A stretch of DNA of 64,000 bases. Origin: Achromobacter sp. RTa (lineage in GTDB: Bacteria; Pseudomonadota; Gammaproteobacteria; Burkholderiales; Burkholderiaceae_B). The stretch spans positions 62,001 to 126,000 of the forward strand of contig NZ_JPYO01000022.1 of assembly GCF_000757485.1 (NCBI RefSeq), written 5' to 3'. This document shows positions 1 through 8,220 of the stretch, piece by piece. The notes below the pieces were generated by a model. That model had not been told where the DNA came from, searched no databases, and was given only the letters and a program-made list of their open reading frames with translations. Position 1 is the stretch's first letter; every line of letters begins with the position of its first letter. A program made the position numbers and the translations under genes.

Positions 1-2
1 AC

Positions 3-347
3 ACGCTGGCGGCCATGCGCGCCAAGGCGCCGCAGGCCGCGGCCTGGCGAGCGTGGGTAGGTCCCGGCATCGGGCCCGAGGCATTCGAAGTCGGGCAAGA
101 CGTGCGGGACGCCTTCGAAGCGGACGACCCTGCCGCCCTCCATTATTTCGTGGAACGGCCTGGCAAGCCGGGGAAATGGCTGGCCGACCTCGCCGGATTG
201 GCCGATTTCCGTCTGCGCCGGGCCGGTGTACAAGAGGTGTCCTTGAGCAGGATGTGCACCGTGGCGGAGGCGGACCGGTTCTTTTCGTACCGGCGCGATG
301 GAGAAACCGGTCGCATGGCCCTGCTTGCCTGGCTCGGTCCGGCTTGA
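3..347 (+). CDS. pgeF: PgeF/YfiH-type multicopper polyphenol oxidase (purine nucleoside phosphorylase family), C-terminal part
   Basis: Only the last ~115 codons lie in the window; the start is upstream of base 1. The tail contains the family's closing pattern, a Cys-Thr followed by FFSYRRDGETGR and a hydrophobic ALLAWL end, typical of the laccase-domain proteins YfiH/PgeF. Members of this family act on purine nucleosides in the cytoplasm, and in E. coli YfiH is linked to correct peptidoglycan precursor use. In betaproteobacteria the gene commonly sits just before phaC, as here (124 bases to the phaC start). No terminator is evident between the two, so read-through is possible. The family call is made from the tail alone. 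Confidence 0.8.
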   Translation, partial: TLAAMRAKAPQAAAWRAWVGPGIGPEAFEVGQDVRDAFEADDPAALHYFVERPGKPGKWLADLAGLADFRLRRAGVQEVSLSRMCTVAEADRFFSYRRDGETGRMALLAWLGPA

Positions 348-471
348 TCCAGCGCAAGCGCGGCGCTTGCGCCCGCGGCTTGCCCGGGCAGGTCTCCTTG
401 AATACCCGCATTGACAGGCCTGGACACGGAATGCAACATCAATCGCGTAGTTTCGATAACAAGGTGTCGAA

Positions 472-2106
472 GTGAATGCCAATCTCTCCGCAGGGCCCAT
501 TCCGGTGAGCGTGGCACCGGAAGTCCTGGCCGACATACAGGCCGAGTTCTCTCGCGAATGGCAACGCCTTTGCGATGACGCCCGCCGCGGCGCGCTCGTG
601 CCGCCGCCAGACCGCCGTTTTGCCGGCGCAGCCTGGGCCGCCAATCATTCGCACCTGCTGCTGGCGCATACCTATCTGCTGTCCGCCCGCGCGATGTCGC
701 GCATGGTGGATGCCGCGCAAGTCAGCGAACCGATGCGCGACCGGCTGCGCTTTTCCATCATGCAGTGGGTTGACGCGCTGTCTCCGTCCAATTTCCTGGC
801 GCTGAATCCGGACGCCCAGCAGTCCATCGTGGAAAGCGCGGGCCGGGCGCTGAACGAGGGCCTTGCGAACCTGCTTGGCGATGTCAAGAAAGGGCGCATC
901 ACGCAAACGGATGAAACCCAGTTCGAGATCGGCCGCAACGTGGCGATCACGCCCGGCGAAGTCGTGTACGAGAACGCGCTGTTCCAGCTCATCCAGTATG
1001 CGCCGTCCACCGCGACCGTGCACGAGCGTCCGATCGTCATCGTGCCGCCGAACATCAACAAGTTCTACATCCTGGACCTGCAGCCCGAGAACTCCTTCGT
1101 GCGGCACGCGGTGGAGCAGGGCTACACGGTTTTCCTGATCTCGTGGCGCAATCCCGTCGCCAGCGACACCGACGGCGTGGACCGCGCCACCTGGTCCGAC
1201 TATCTCGACAATGCGGTGCTGCAGGCCTTGCGGGTGGCAAGCGACATCACCAGGCAGCCGCAGGTCAACGCGCTGGGGTTCTGCGTGGGCGGCACGATGC
1301 TGGCGTCCGCGCTGGCGCTGGCCGAGGCGCGCGGCGAACATCCCGTGGCCTCGCTGACCCTGCTGACCTCGCTGCTGGATTTCCACGACACCGGGGTGCT
1401 GAACGTCTTCGTGGACGAGGCTCATGCGCTGCTGCGCGACCATCAACTGGGCAAGGGCGGGCTGATGCCCGGCCGCGAGCTTGCCACTACGTTCTCGTTC
1501 CTGCGGCCCAACGAGCTGGTCTGGAACTACGTTGTCGGCAATTACCTCAAGGGCCAGAAGCCGCCTGCCTTCGACCTGCTGTTCTGGAACGGCGACAGCA
1601 CCAATCTGCCCGGCCCTTTCTTTTCCTGGTACTTCCGCAATACCTACCTGGAAAACAATCTGAAAGTTCCCGGCCGGGCGCAAGCCGCAGGCATGCCGCT
1701 GGACCTGACGCGCCTGGAGATGCCGGCCTATATCTTCGGCTCCCGCGAGGATCACATCGTGCCCTGGGTGTCGGCCTATGCGTCCACGCAGGTGCTGCGC
1801 GGGCCGCAGCGCTTCGTGCTGGGGGCGTCGGGACATATCGCGGGCGTGGTGAATCCGCCTGCGAAGAAGCGCCGCAGCTACTGGGTGGCGGACGAACTTG
1901 AGCGGTCGGGTCATCACCTGCCCGGCGATCCGAACGCCTGGTTCGCCCAGGCGGCCGAGAAGCCCGGCAGCTGGTGGCCGGACTGGACTGCCTGGCTGGC
2001 TGGCCATTCCGGCAAGCAGGTCAAGGCGCGTACGAAGTTGGGCAATGCCAGGCATGGGCCGATAGAGCCGGCGCCTGGCAGATATGTGAAAGTCCGGGCA
2101 GCCTGA
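472..2106 (+). CDS. phaC: Class I poly(3-hydroxyalkanoate) synthase PhaC
   Basis: Polymerises (R)-3-hydroxyacyl-CoA into storage polyester at the granule surface. The 544-residue protein is slightly short for a class I synthase (usually about 560-620). The lipase-like box GFCVGG places the catalytic Cys at 271. The other triad members are Asp427 (in SREDHIVPW) and His455 (in GASGHIAGV). The GTG start at 472 is chosen because AAGGTG (461-466) lies six bases upstream and the preceding ATG frames are closed by stops. It is followed after 71 bases by phaB and then phaR, so the block covers monomer supply, polymerisation and regulation. No beta-ketothiolase (phaA) is in the window. Confidence 0.95.
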   Translation: MNANLSAGPIPVSVAPEVLADIQAEFSREWQRLCDDARRGALVPPPDRRFAGAAWAANHSHLLLAHTYLLSARAMSRMVDAAQVSEPMRDRLRFSIMQWVDALSPSNFLALNPDAQQSIVESAGRALNEGLANLLGDVKKGRITQTDETQFEIGRNVAITPGEVVYENALFQLIQYAPSTATVHERPIVIVPPNINKFYILDLQPENSFVRHAVEQGYTVFLISWRNPVASDTDGVDRATWSDYLDNAVLQALRVASDITRQPQVNALGFCVGGTMLASALALAEARGEHPVASLTLLTSLLDFHDTGVLNVFVDEAHALLRDHQLGKGGLMPGRELATTFSFLRPNELVWNYVVGNYLKGQKPPAFDLLFWNGDSTNLPGPFFSWYFRNTYLENNLKVPGRAQAAGMPLDLTRLEMPAYIFGSREDHIVPWVSAYASTQVLRGPQRFVLGASGHIAGVVNPPAKKRRSYWVADELERSGHHLPGDPNAWFAQAAEKPGSWWPDWTAWLAGHSGKQVKARTKLGNARHGPIEPAPGRYVKVRAA

Positions 2107-2177
2107 AACCGCGGTTGCGGTGGCCCAGGACAGTAAGTTAACCAAAGAGGCGTCCGTCGCACACAGGAGGAAATCCA

Positions 2178-2915
2178 ATGAGCGGAAAACTGGCTTACGT
2201 TACAGGCGGGATGGGCGGTATCGGCACCTCAATTTGCCAGCGCCTGGCCAAAGATGGCTTTCGCGTGGTGGCAGGCTGCGGCCCAAGCCGCAACTACCAG
2301 CAATGGCTGGATGAACAGGCAGCGCAGGGCTATACGTTCTACGCATCCGTGGGCAATGTGTCCGATTGGGACTCCACGGTAGAGGCCTTCGAGCGGGTCA
2401 AGAGGGATCTGGGCCCGGTCGACGTGCTGGTCAACAATGCGGGTATCACCCGCGATGGCCTGTTCCGCAAAATGAGCGCCGACGATTGGCGCGCGGTCAT
2501 CGATACCAATCTGAACAGCCTCTTCAATGTGACCAAGCAGGTGATCGATGACATGGTCGAGCGGCAGTGGGGCCGCATCGTAAACATCAGCTCGGTGAAC
2601 GGGCAGAAGGGGCAGTTCGGCCAGACGAACTATTCCACGGCGAAGGCCGGCATCCATGGCTTCACCATGGCGCTGGCGCAGGAAGTGGCAAGCAAGGGCA
2701 TCACCGTCAATACGGTGTCGCCCGGCTACATCGGCACGGACATGGTCCGGGCCATCCGCCCCGACGTGCTGGAAAAAATCGTTGCCACCATTCCGGTGCG
2801 CCGCCTCGGCACGCCGGAGGAAATCGCGTCCATTACGTCGTGGCTGGCCTCGGAAGAGTCTGGCTTTTCGACGGGGGCGGACTTCTCGCTCAACGGCGGC
2901 CTGCACATGGGCTGA
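2178..2915 (+). CDS. phaB: Acetoacetyl-CoA reductase PhaB (SDR family)
   Basis: NADPH-dependent reduction of acetoacetyl-CoA to (R)-3-hydroxybutyryl-CoA, the monomer used by PhaC. The 245-residue protein is a standard-length short-chain dehydrogenase. It has the cofactor loop TGGMGGIG (residues 9-16), the NNAG motif near 86-89 and the catalytic set Ser139, Tyr152, Lys156. The start is well defined by AGGAGG at 2165-2170, seven bases before ATG. It lies 71 bases after phaC in the same orientation, so co-transcription is likely. Assignment as PhaB rather than a FabG paralogue rests on this adjacency and on overall similarity to PhaB proteins. Confidence 0.93.
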   Translation: MSGKLAYVTGGMGGIGTSICQRLAKDGFRVVAGCGPSRNYQQWLDEQAAQGYTFYASVGNVSDWDSTVEAFERVKRDLGPVDVLVNNAGITRDGLFRKMSADDWRAVIDTNLNSLFNVTKQVIDDMVERQWGRIVNISSVNGQKGQFGQTNYSTAKAGIHGFTMALAQEVASKGITVNTVSPGYIGTDMVRAIRPDVLEKIVATIPVRRLGTPEEIASITSWLASEESGFSTGADFSLNGGLHMG

Positions 2916-2923
2916 CGCATCGC

Positions 2924-2980
2924 GGGCCGCCCATGGGCGGCCCTCAGGCGCCGGAGAGCCTCGGGGAGAGGGCTCTCCGG
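2924..2980. repeat. Two perfect hairpins between phaB and phaR
   Basis: Bases 2924-2943 form a perfect 20-base GC-rich palindrome centred on CCATGG. Bases 2951-2960 (CCGGAGAGCC) are perfectly complementary to 2971-2980 with a 10-base loop. Neither is followed by a T-run, so they do not look like intrinsic terminators. They could attenuate, stabilise the phaCB message or mark processing between phaB and phaR. Confidence 0.7.
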
Positions 2981-3032
2981 ATTACACTAACCCTATCCGA
3001 AGCCTTAGAGATCGCCCGATCCGGGGACAACC

Positions 3033-3599
3033 ATGACGCAAGCACAAACCGGCGCCAGCCTGCGCCTGATTAAAAAGTACCCCAACCGTCGCCTGTACGA
3101 CACCCGGACCAGCACCTACATCACTCTCGCAGATGTCAAGCAACTGGTCCTGGCGAACGAGGAATTCCAGGTCGTCGATGCCAAGAGCGGCGAAGATCTG
3201 ACCCGCAGCATCCTGCTGCAGATCATTCTCGAAGAGGAAAGCGGCGGCATGCCCATGTTCTCCTCGAACATGCTGTCGCAGATCATCCGTTTCTACGGCC
3301 ATGCCATGCAGGGAATCATGGGTTCGTACCTGGAAAAGAACATCCAGGCCTTCATGGAAATCCAGCAGCGCATGGCCGAGCAGTCCAAGGGCCTGTATGG
3401 AAGCCAGTTCGGCCCCGAGGCCTGGGCGCAGTTCATGAACGTGCAGACGCCCATGCTGCAGAACATGATGAACAACTACATCGACCAGAGCAAGAACCTG
3501 TTCGTGCAGATGCAGGACCAGATGCAAGACCAGACGCGCGCGATGTTCTCCACCTTCCCGTTCACGCCTGGCGGCACGCCGGGTTCCGGGCGCAAGTAA
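3033..3599 (+). CDS. phaR: Polyhydroxyalkanoate synthesis repressor PhaR
   Basis: DNA-binding regulator that represses phasin and pha genes and is titrated off DNA by binding nascent PHA. The N-terminus (residues ~8-65) carries the signature IKKYPNRRLYDTRTSTYI of the PHB/PHA accumulation-regulator DNA-binding domain. The following ~60 residues match the PHB-binding accumulation regulatory region. The C-terminus is rich in Gln and Met (MQDQMQDQ). The length, 188 residues, is normal. ATG at 3033 is preceded by GGGG (3023-3026). A strong terminator follows 45 bases after the stop. Confidence 0.94.
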   Translation: MTQAQTGASLRLIKKYPNRRLYDTRTSTYITLADVKQLVLANEEFQVVDAKSGEDLTRSILLQIILEEESGGMPMFSSNMLSQIIRFYGHAMQGIMGSYLEKNIQAFMEIQQRMAEQSKGLYGSQFGPEAWAQFMNVQTPMLQNMMNNYIDQSKNLFVQMQDQMQDQTRAMFSTFPFTPGGTPGSGRK

Positions 3600-3644
3600 G
3601 CGCGCTGCCGGGGCCGCGCCAGGCGCAGCCCCGATTCCGAACAG

Positions 3645-3687
3645 CACCCCAAACGCCGGATGACGGTCCGGCCTTTGGGGTGTTTTT
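3645..3687 (+). terminator. Rho-independent terminator after phaR
   Basis: CACCCCAAA (3645-3653) pairs with TTTGGGGTG (3674-3682). The inner GCCGGA (3655-3660) pairs with TCCGGC (3667-3672), and TTTTT follows at 3683-3687. The T-run continues into CAT, giving TTTTTCAT at 3683-3690, the same octamer (opposite orientation) as the ends of the element at 9114-23000. Confidence 0.9.
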
Positions 3688-3718
3688 CATCATCGAGGCA
3701 GATTTCCAGGAGTGTGGA

Positions 3719-4789
3719 ATGAGGCGGGACAGGTTTTTCTCTCTCTTGGCCAAGACGGTAGTGGCCGGCACGGCAGGATTGTCCGCGGCATCCGGCGCGT
3801 GGGCCTGCACGCGCGTGGTTTTCCATGGCGCCAACAACCAGGTGGTGACGGCGCGGTCGATGGACTGGAAGAACGACATCACCAGCAACCTGTGGGTGCT
3901 GCCGCGCGGCATGGCCCGCAGCGGCGAGGCCGGCCCGAATTCCCTGCGCTGGACTTCGCGCTATGGCAGCGTCGTCACGTCGGGCTACGACGTTTCCACC
4001 ACCGACGGCGTGAACGAAGCGGGCCTGAGCGCCAACCTGCTGTGGCTGGCCGAGTCGCAATACCCGGAATTCGGCGCGCACAGCAAGCCCGGCCTGACGA
4101 TCGCAGCCTGGGCGCAGTACGTGCTGGATAATTTCGCCTCCGTCGAGGAGGCCGTGGCGGCCTTGGAAAAAGAGCCCTACACCATCGTCAGCGACAACGT
4201 GCCGGGGGAAAACCGGCTGACCACTCTGCACCTGTCGATCTCGGACGCCAGCGGCGATAGCGCGATCGTCGAGTACATCGGCGGGCGCCAGGTGATCCAT
4301 CACAGCCGCGCGTACCAGGTGATGACCAACTCGCCCGCGTTCGAACAGCAGCTCGCGCTCGACGCCTATTGGCGGCAGATCGGCGGCACGACCATGCTGC
4401 CGGGCACCAACCGCGCCGCCGACCGCTTTGTCCGGGCGTCGTTTTATATCAACGCAATTCCCAAGGATCCGGATCCCGACAAGGCGCTGGCCAGCGTCTT
4501 CAGCGTGATCCGCAACGTTTCGGTGCCCTATGGCATCAGCACGCCGGGGCAGCCGAATATTTCCTCCACCCGTTGGCGCACGGTCTTCGATCACCAGCGC
4601 GGGCTGTATTTCTTCGAGTCGGCCCTGACGCCCAACACGTTCTGGGTAGATCTCAAGGCAGTGGACTTCAGCTCCGAGAGCGGCAGGGTGCTCAAGCTCG
4701 ACCTGGGCCCGGACCAGCGCCACACCTACGCGGGGAACGCCACGCGGGCCTTTCAGCCCGCGGCGCCGTTCAAGTTCCTCGGCCTCTGA
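3719..4789 (+). CDS. Secreted linear amide C-N hydrolase (choloylglycine hydrolase / penicillin V acylase family, Ntn fold)
   Basis: A 356-residue precursor of the Ntn-hydrolase family that hydrolyses linear amide bonds (bile salts, penicillin V, N-acyl homoserine lactones in various members); the substrate here cannot be told. ATG at 3719 is chosen over an upstream in-frame ATG at 3680 because AGGAG (3708-3712) sits before it and 3680 overlaps the terminator. The N-terminus MRRDRFF plus a hydrophobic stretch is a signal peptide, possibly Tat-type. It ends AWA just before Cys30, so export cleavage would expose Cys30 as the N-terminal nucleophile. Family residues Arg46 and Asp49 (ARSMDW), the NEAGLSANLLW segment and MTNSP are all present. 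It is separated from phaR by a terminator. Confidence 0.85.
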   Translation: MRRDRFFSLLAKTVVAGTAGLSAASGAWACTRVVFHGANNQVVTARSMDWKNDITSNLWVLPRGMARSGEAGPNSLRWTSRYGSVVTSGYDVSTTDGVNEAGLSANLLWLAESQYPEFGAHSKPGLTIAAWAQYVLDNFASVEEAVAALEKEPYTIVSDNVPGENRLTTLHLSISDASGDSAIVEYIGGRQVIHHSRAYQVMTNSPAFEQQLALDAYWRQIGGTTMLPGTNRAADRFVRASFYINAIPKDPDPDKALASVFSVIRNVSVPYGISTPGQPNISSTRWRTVFDHQRGLYFFESALTPNTFWVDLKAVDFSSESGRVLKLDLGPDQRHTYAGNATRAFQPAAPFKFLGL

Positions 4790-4880
4790 GCAATGTCCCG
4801 CGGGCTCTTCACTGCTTGACCAAACGCAATGATCCGAGAGATTTCGGGGCTTCAGGTTCAGGGATCTGTCAGTTGTTTTG

Positions 4881-4910
4881 GTTACATTAATGAAAACGGT
4901 TCTTGTTTGT
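4881..4910 (+). promoter_or_regulatory. AT-rich control region upstream of ftrA, possible Fur site
   Basis: An AT-rich island unlike the surrounding GC-rich DNA. It contains AATGAAAACGGTTCTTG, which loosely resembles the hexamer-repeat pattern of Fur boxes. Iron control of ftrABCD is known in Bordetella; assigning it to these bases is a weak inference. Confidence 0.25.
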
Positions 4911-4954
4911 ATTTTAAGAGCCGTCATTTCATTTGTGTCTCAAGGATTATGCAC

Positions 4955-5491
4955 ATGATCAAGAAAGCCTTGGCGCTGGCCATTGTCGCTCTGAGCGTTT
5001 CCGCTGCCCATGCGGCCGAATACCCCATCGGCAAGCCGGCGGAAAAGGGCGGCATGGAAATTGGCGCGGTGTATCTGCAGCCGATCGAAATGGACCCGCC
5101 CGGGATGATGCGTCCCGCCAAGGATTCGGATGTGCACCTCGAGGCCGACATCCACGCGACGGCCGGCAACAAGACGGGCTTCCCCGAAGGCGAATGGGTG
5201 CCTTATCTGGTCGTCAAGTACGAAATCCAGAAGGTCGGCAGCCAGAACGTGCAGAAGGGCACCTTCATGCCCATGGTCGCCAACGACGGCCCGCACTACG
5301 GCGAGAACGTCAAGCTGGAAGGCCCGGGCAAGTACAAACTGAAGTATTCGATCCTGCCGCCGACCGCCGACAAGATGAGCCACTTCGGCCGCCACGTCGA
5401 CAAGGAGACCGGGGTGGGCCCATGGTTCGAGCCGTTCGACCTGGAATATGAATTCGTCTTCGCCGGCACCGGCAAGAAGGGCGGTTACTGA
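4955..5491 (+). CDS. ftrA: FtrA, periplasmic P19-type iron-binding protein
   Basis: First gene of the four-gene ferrous-iron uptake system described in Bordetella. The 178-residue protein has a signal peptide ending AHA (residues 1-20). The mature part matches the P19/Tp34 family that binds Cu and Fe in the periplasm. Candidate metal ligands are Met34/Glu35, Glu46/Met47, His61, Met105/Met107 and His114. The conserved block FGRHVDKETGVGPW lies at 144-157. An ATG also occurs at 4949, but AAGGA (4942-4946) is correctly spaced only from 4955. ftrB starts two bases after the stop. An AT-rich region upstream probably holds the iron- and pH-responsive promoter. Confidence 0.93.
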   Translation: MIKKALALAIVALSVSAAHAAEYPIGKPAEKGGMEIGAVYLQPIEMDPPGMMRPAKDSDVHLEADIHATAGNKTGFPEGEWVPYLVVKYEIQKVGSQNVQKGTFMPMVANDGPHYGENVKLEGPGKYKLKYSILPPTADKMSHFGRHVDKETGVGPWFEPFDLEYEFVFAGTGKKGGY

Positions 5492-5493
5492 TC

Positions 5494-5838
5494 GTGAGCC
5501 GCCTGCTTCGCCTTGCCGCCGCATTGCTGATCGGCCTGGCCGGCATCGCGCCCGCGCAGGCGGCCGAGCTGCCTACCTTCACGCTGAAATTCAAGCCCGA
5601 CGGCACGTTCGAGCCCGCCACGCTGGAAGTGCCGGCGGGCCGTTTCAAGATCGAGCTCATCAACGAGAGCAACGAGCCCGTGGAATTCGAAAGCATTCCG
5701 CTGCGCAAGGAAAAAGTCCTGGGGCCGGGGGTGAAGTCCTTCGTCGTGATCACCATTTCCCGCCCGGGCGAATATCCCTTTTTTGACGACTTTCACCAAA
5801 GCGTGAAAGGCACCTTGGTCGTCAAGCCCAAGGAATAA
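5494..5838 (+). CDS. ftrB: FtrB, periplasmic cupredoxin-like protein
   Basis: A 114-residue protein with a cleavable signal peptide (MSRLL to AQA, ~23 residues) and a single cupredoxin-fold domain ending in SVKGTLVVK. In the Ftr model it is the oxidase-like partner that handles ferrous iron delivered by FtrA before transport by FtrC. The segment FESIPLRKEKVLGPG and the PGEYPFFDDFH loop, with potential His and Glu ligands, are what I would expect for this subfamily. A classical blue-copper Cys is absent. The GTG start lies two bases after ftrA, implying translational coupling. Confidence 0.88.
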   Translation: MSRLLRLAAALLIGLAGIAPAQAAELPTFTLKFKPDGTFEPATLEVPAGRFKIELINESNEPVEFESIPLRKEKVLGPGVKSFVVITISRPGEYPFFDDFHQSVKGTLVVKPKE

Positions 5839-5852
5839 CGCGGTACCGATAC

Positions 5853-6704
5853 ATGGAACAGGTCCTTTTCATAGTCTGGCGTGAAAGCGTCGAAGCCATG
5901 CTGGTGGTGGGCATCCTGTATACCTGGCTGCGCTCCACGCCCGAGGGCAAGCGCGGTCTGAACTACCTGTGGGGCGGCGTCGCCGCGGGCCTGGCGCTGG
6001 CGGTGGCGCTGGCGCTGGTGCTGCTGGGCGTGTCGTCCTGGCTCAGCGACGAAGGCCAGGAGTGGTTCCAGGCCATCATGTCGCTGGCGGCATGCGCGCT
6101 GGTCGTGCAGATGGTCGTGTGGATGAAGAAGCACGGCCGTACGCTGAAGGGCGAACTCGAAAGCGGCGCGCGCACTTCCGTCGCCAACGACAACTGGTGG
6201 GGCCTGTTCGTGCTCGTGGCCATCGCCGTGGCCCGCGAAGGCAGCGAAACCGTGGTGTTCCTGTACGGCACCGTGTCCGCGGGCGCCGACGGCAGCAGCA
6301 TGCTGATGCTGGCGCTGGCCGGGGTCGCGGGCTTTGCCGTGGCGCTGCTGACGTTCTGGCTGCTGCAGCTGGGCGGAAAGCTGATCACCTGGCGCCGCTT
6401 CTTCCGCGTGACCGAAATCCTGCTGCTGCTGCTTGCCGGCTCGCTGCTGGTGGGCGGCCTGGACCACCTCATTTCGCTGGACGTCCTGCCCACCATCATC
6501 GACCCAGTCTGGGACAGCTCGTGGCTGTTGAGCGACAGCACCGGCTTTGGCAAGGTCCTGGCCGACTTCGCCGGCTACCGCGCCTTCCCCGCGCTGATCT
6601 CGGTGCTGCTGTGGGTGGCTTATTGGGTGGTCGTCTGGGCGCTGCTGCGCTGGGTGGGCGCCAAGTCCGCCCCGGCGGCAGCCGCGGCCCGCAGCGTTTC
6701 CTGA
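5853..6704 (+). CDS. ftrC: FtrC, FTR1-family high-affinity iron permease
   Basis: Inner-membrane permease with about seven hydrophobic segments in 283 residues. Both family iron-binding motifs of the form REXXE are intact: Arg10-Glu14 (RESVE) in the first helix and Arg128-Glu132 (REGSE) in the fourth. These residues carry iron in FTR1 and EfeU. It lies 14 bases after ftrB. The C-terminal alanine-rich tail (SAPAAAAARS) is probably cytoplasmic and not conserved. Confidence 0.93.
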   Translation: MEQVLFIVWRESVEAMLVVGILYTWLRSTPEGKRGLNYLWGGVAAGLALAVALALVLLGVSSWLSDEGQEWFQAIMSLAACALVVQMVVWMKKHGRTLKGELESGARTSVANDNWWGLFVLVAIAVAREGSETVVFLYGTVSAGADGSSMLMLALAGVAGFAVALLTFWLLQLGGKLITWRRFFRVTEILLLLLAGSLLVGGLDHLISLDVLPTIIDPVWDSSWLLSDSTGFGKVLADFAGYRAFPALISVLLWVAYWVVVWALLRWVGAKSAPAAAAARSVS

Positions 6705-6743
6705 CCCGGACTTTCACCGGACCGAATATTCGAAGGTTTGACC

Positions 6744-8141
6744 ATGGCAGCTGCACTCGGGAGGGCGACCTCCCGTATCGCCGACTTCCTCCGCGACCAT
6801 GCCCCTCTGTTGCGCAAGCTGCAGTGGGGCATTGTCGCGATATACGCTTTCCTTTTGATCGTGCCCGCGATCCTGCCGCTGCCGGACAACGCGTCGTCGG
6901 TTTTCAACAATCTGACGATCGTTGCGCAGTTCGCGTTCTGGGGCGTGTGGTGGCCGTTCGTGCTCATATCCATGCCGATCCTGGGGCGGGCCTGGTGCGG
7001 CTGGCTATGCCCCGAGGGCATGCTGACGGAGTGGGCCAGCGAACGCGGCAAGGGGCTTGCGATTCCGAAATGGCTCCGCTGGGGCGGCTGGCCTTTCGTG
7101 GCGTTTGCGCTGACGACCATCTATGGGCAGCTCGTGAGCGTCTACCAGTATCCGCTGGCCGTGCTGGCCGTGCTGGGCGGGTCCACGGTGGCCGCCATGA
7201 TCGTCGGCTGGCGCTATGGCCGCAGCAAGCGGGTGTGGTGCAAGTACATGTGCCCAGTCAATGGGGTGTTCAACCTGCTGGCCAAGCTGGCTCCCTGGCA
7301 CTTCAAGGTCGACGAAGAAAAATGGCGCCATCCCGTCATCCGGATCGAGCCCATCAACTGTGCGCCGCTGGTGCCGCTGCGCCACATGAAGGGCGCGGGC
7401 GATTGCCACGTATGCGGGCGCTGCAGCGGCTACCGCGGCGCGATCGCGCTGACGCCGCGTTCGCCTGAAGAGGAAATCGTCCGCGTCGCGCATGGCGATC
7501 CCTGGCAGACCGCGCTGCTGTGCTTCGGCCTGATGGGCATCGCGATCGGCGCCTTCCTCTGGAGCGCCAGCCCCTGGTACGTGACCGCCAAGCAATGGGC
7601 CGCGACCTGGCTGGTCGAGCACGACATCATGTGGCCGCTGCTGGACAACGCGCCGTGGTTCATCCTGACGCACTATCCGGAAGTGAACGACAGTTTTTCC
7701 TGGCTGGACAGCGCGGGCATCCTGATGTTCGTCGTCGGCGCCACCGTGTGCGTGGGGGGCGCGGCCTACCTTTCGCTGTGGATCGCCGACCGTCTGGCGC
7801 CTGCCGCGCCCGTGGCGGGCGACTACGCCGGGCGCTGGGGCCGGGCGGGGCTGCACAAGCTGGCCCAGGCCCTGATCCCGTCGGCCGGCATCGGCGTGTT
7901 CCTGGGCCTGTCGGCCACCACGGTCAACCTGCTCAAGCATGAAGGCGTGCAGGCCGCGTGGGCTGCGCCCGTGCGCTTCACCCTGCTCAGCCTGGCGGTG
8001 CTCTGGACGCTGCGCCTGTATGCGCGCCTGCTGAAGCCGCGCGAAGCCAGCGCCCTGCGCAAAGGCCTGGCGTGGCTGGTGCTGCTGGCGGGGCTGGCGC
8101 CGTTCTGCCTGGCCTGGGTGCTGTTCTTCGCCATCTGGTAG
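6744..8141 (+). CDS. ftrD: FtrD, polyferredoxin-like membrane protein (4Fe-4S)
   Basis: A 465-residue multi-spanning membrane protein of the NapH/NosR/RdxA type, proposed to take the electrons released when FtrA/FtrB oxidise ferrous iron. Cysteine clusters are seen at 85/89 (CGWLCPEG), 166/170 (CKYMCPVNG) and 206/221/224/227 (CHVCGRC). Hydrophobic helices lie before, between and after them. ATG at 6744 is preferred to the in-frame TTG at 6738 because GAAGG (6732-6736) is seven bases upstream of the ATG. It is the last gene of ftrABCD; no clear terminator follows. Confidence 0.9.
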   Translation: MAAALGRATSRIADFLRDHAPLLRKLQWGIVAIYAFLLIVPAILPLPDNASSVFNNLTIVAQFAFWGVWWPFVLISMPILGRAWCGWLCPEGMLTEWASERGKGLAIPKWLRWGGWPFVAFALTTIYGQLVSVYQYPLAVLAVLGGSTVAAMIVGWRYGRSKRVWCKYMCPVNGVFNLLAKLAPWHFKVDEEKWRHPVIRIEPINCAPLVPLRHMKGAGDCHVCGRCSGYRGAIALTPRSPEEEIVRVAHGDPWQTALLCFGLMGIAIGAFLWSASPWYVTAKQWAATWLVEHDIMWPLLDNAPWFILTHYPEVNDSFSWLDSAGILMFVVGATVCVGGAAYLSLWIADRLAPAAPVAGDYAGRWGRAGLHKLAQALIPSAGIGVFLGLSATTVNLLKHEGVQAAWAAPVRFTLLSLAVLWTLRLYARLLKPREASALRKGLAWLVLLAGLAPFCLAWVLFFAIW

Positions 8142-8220
8142 TCCGCGCAAGGGCGCTGGGATAAAGTGTGGGGCCGTGCCGGCTTGCTGCCGGTCCGCCT
8201 CCATTACTTCGCTACCCGCC

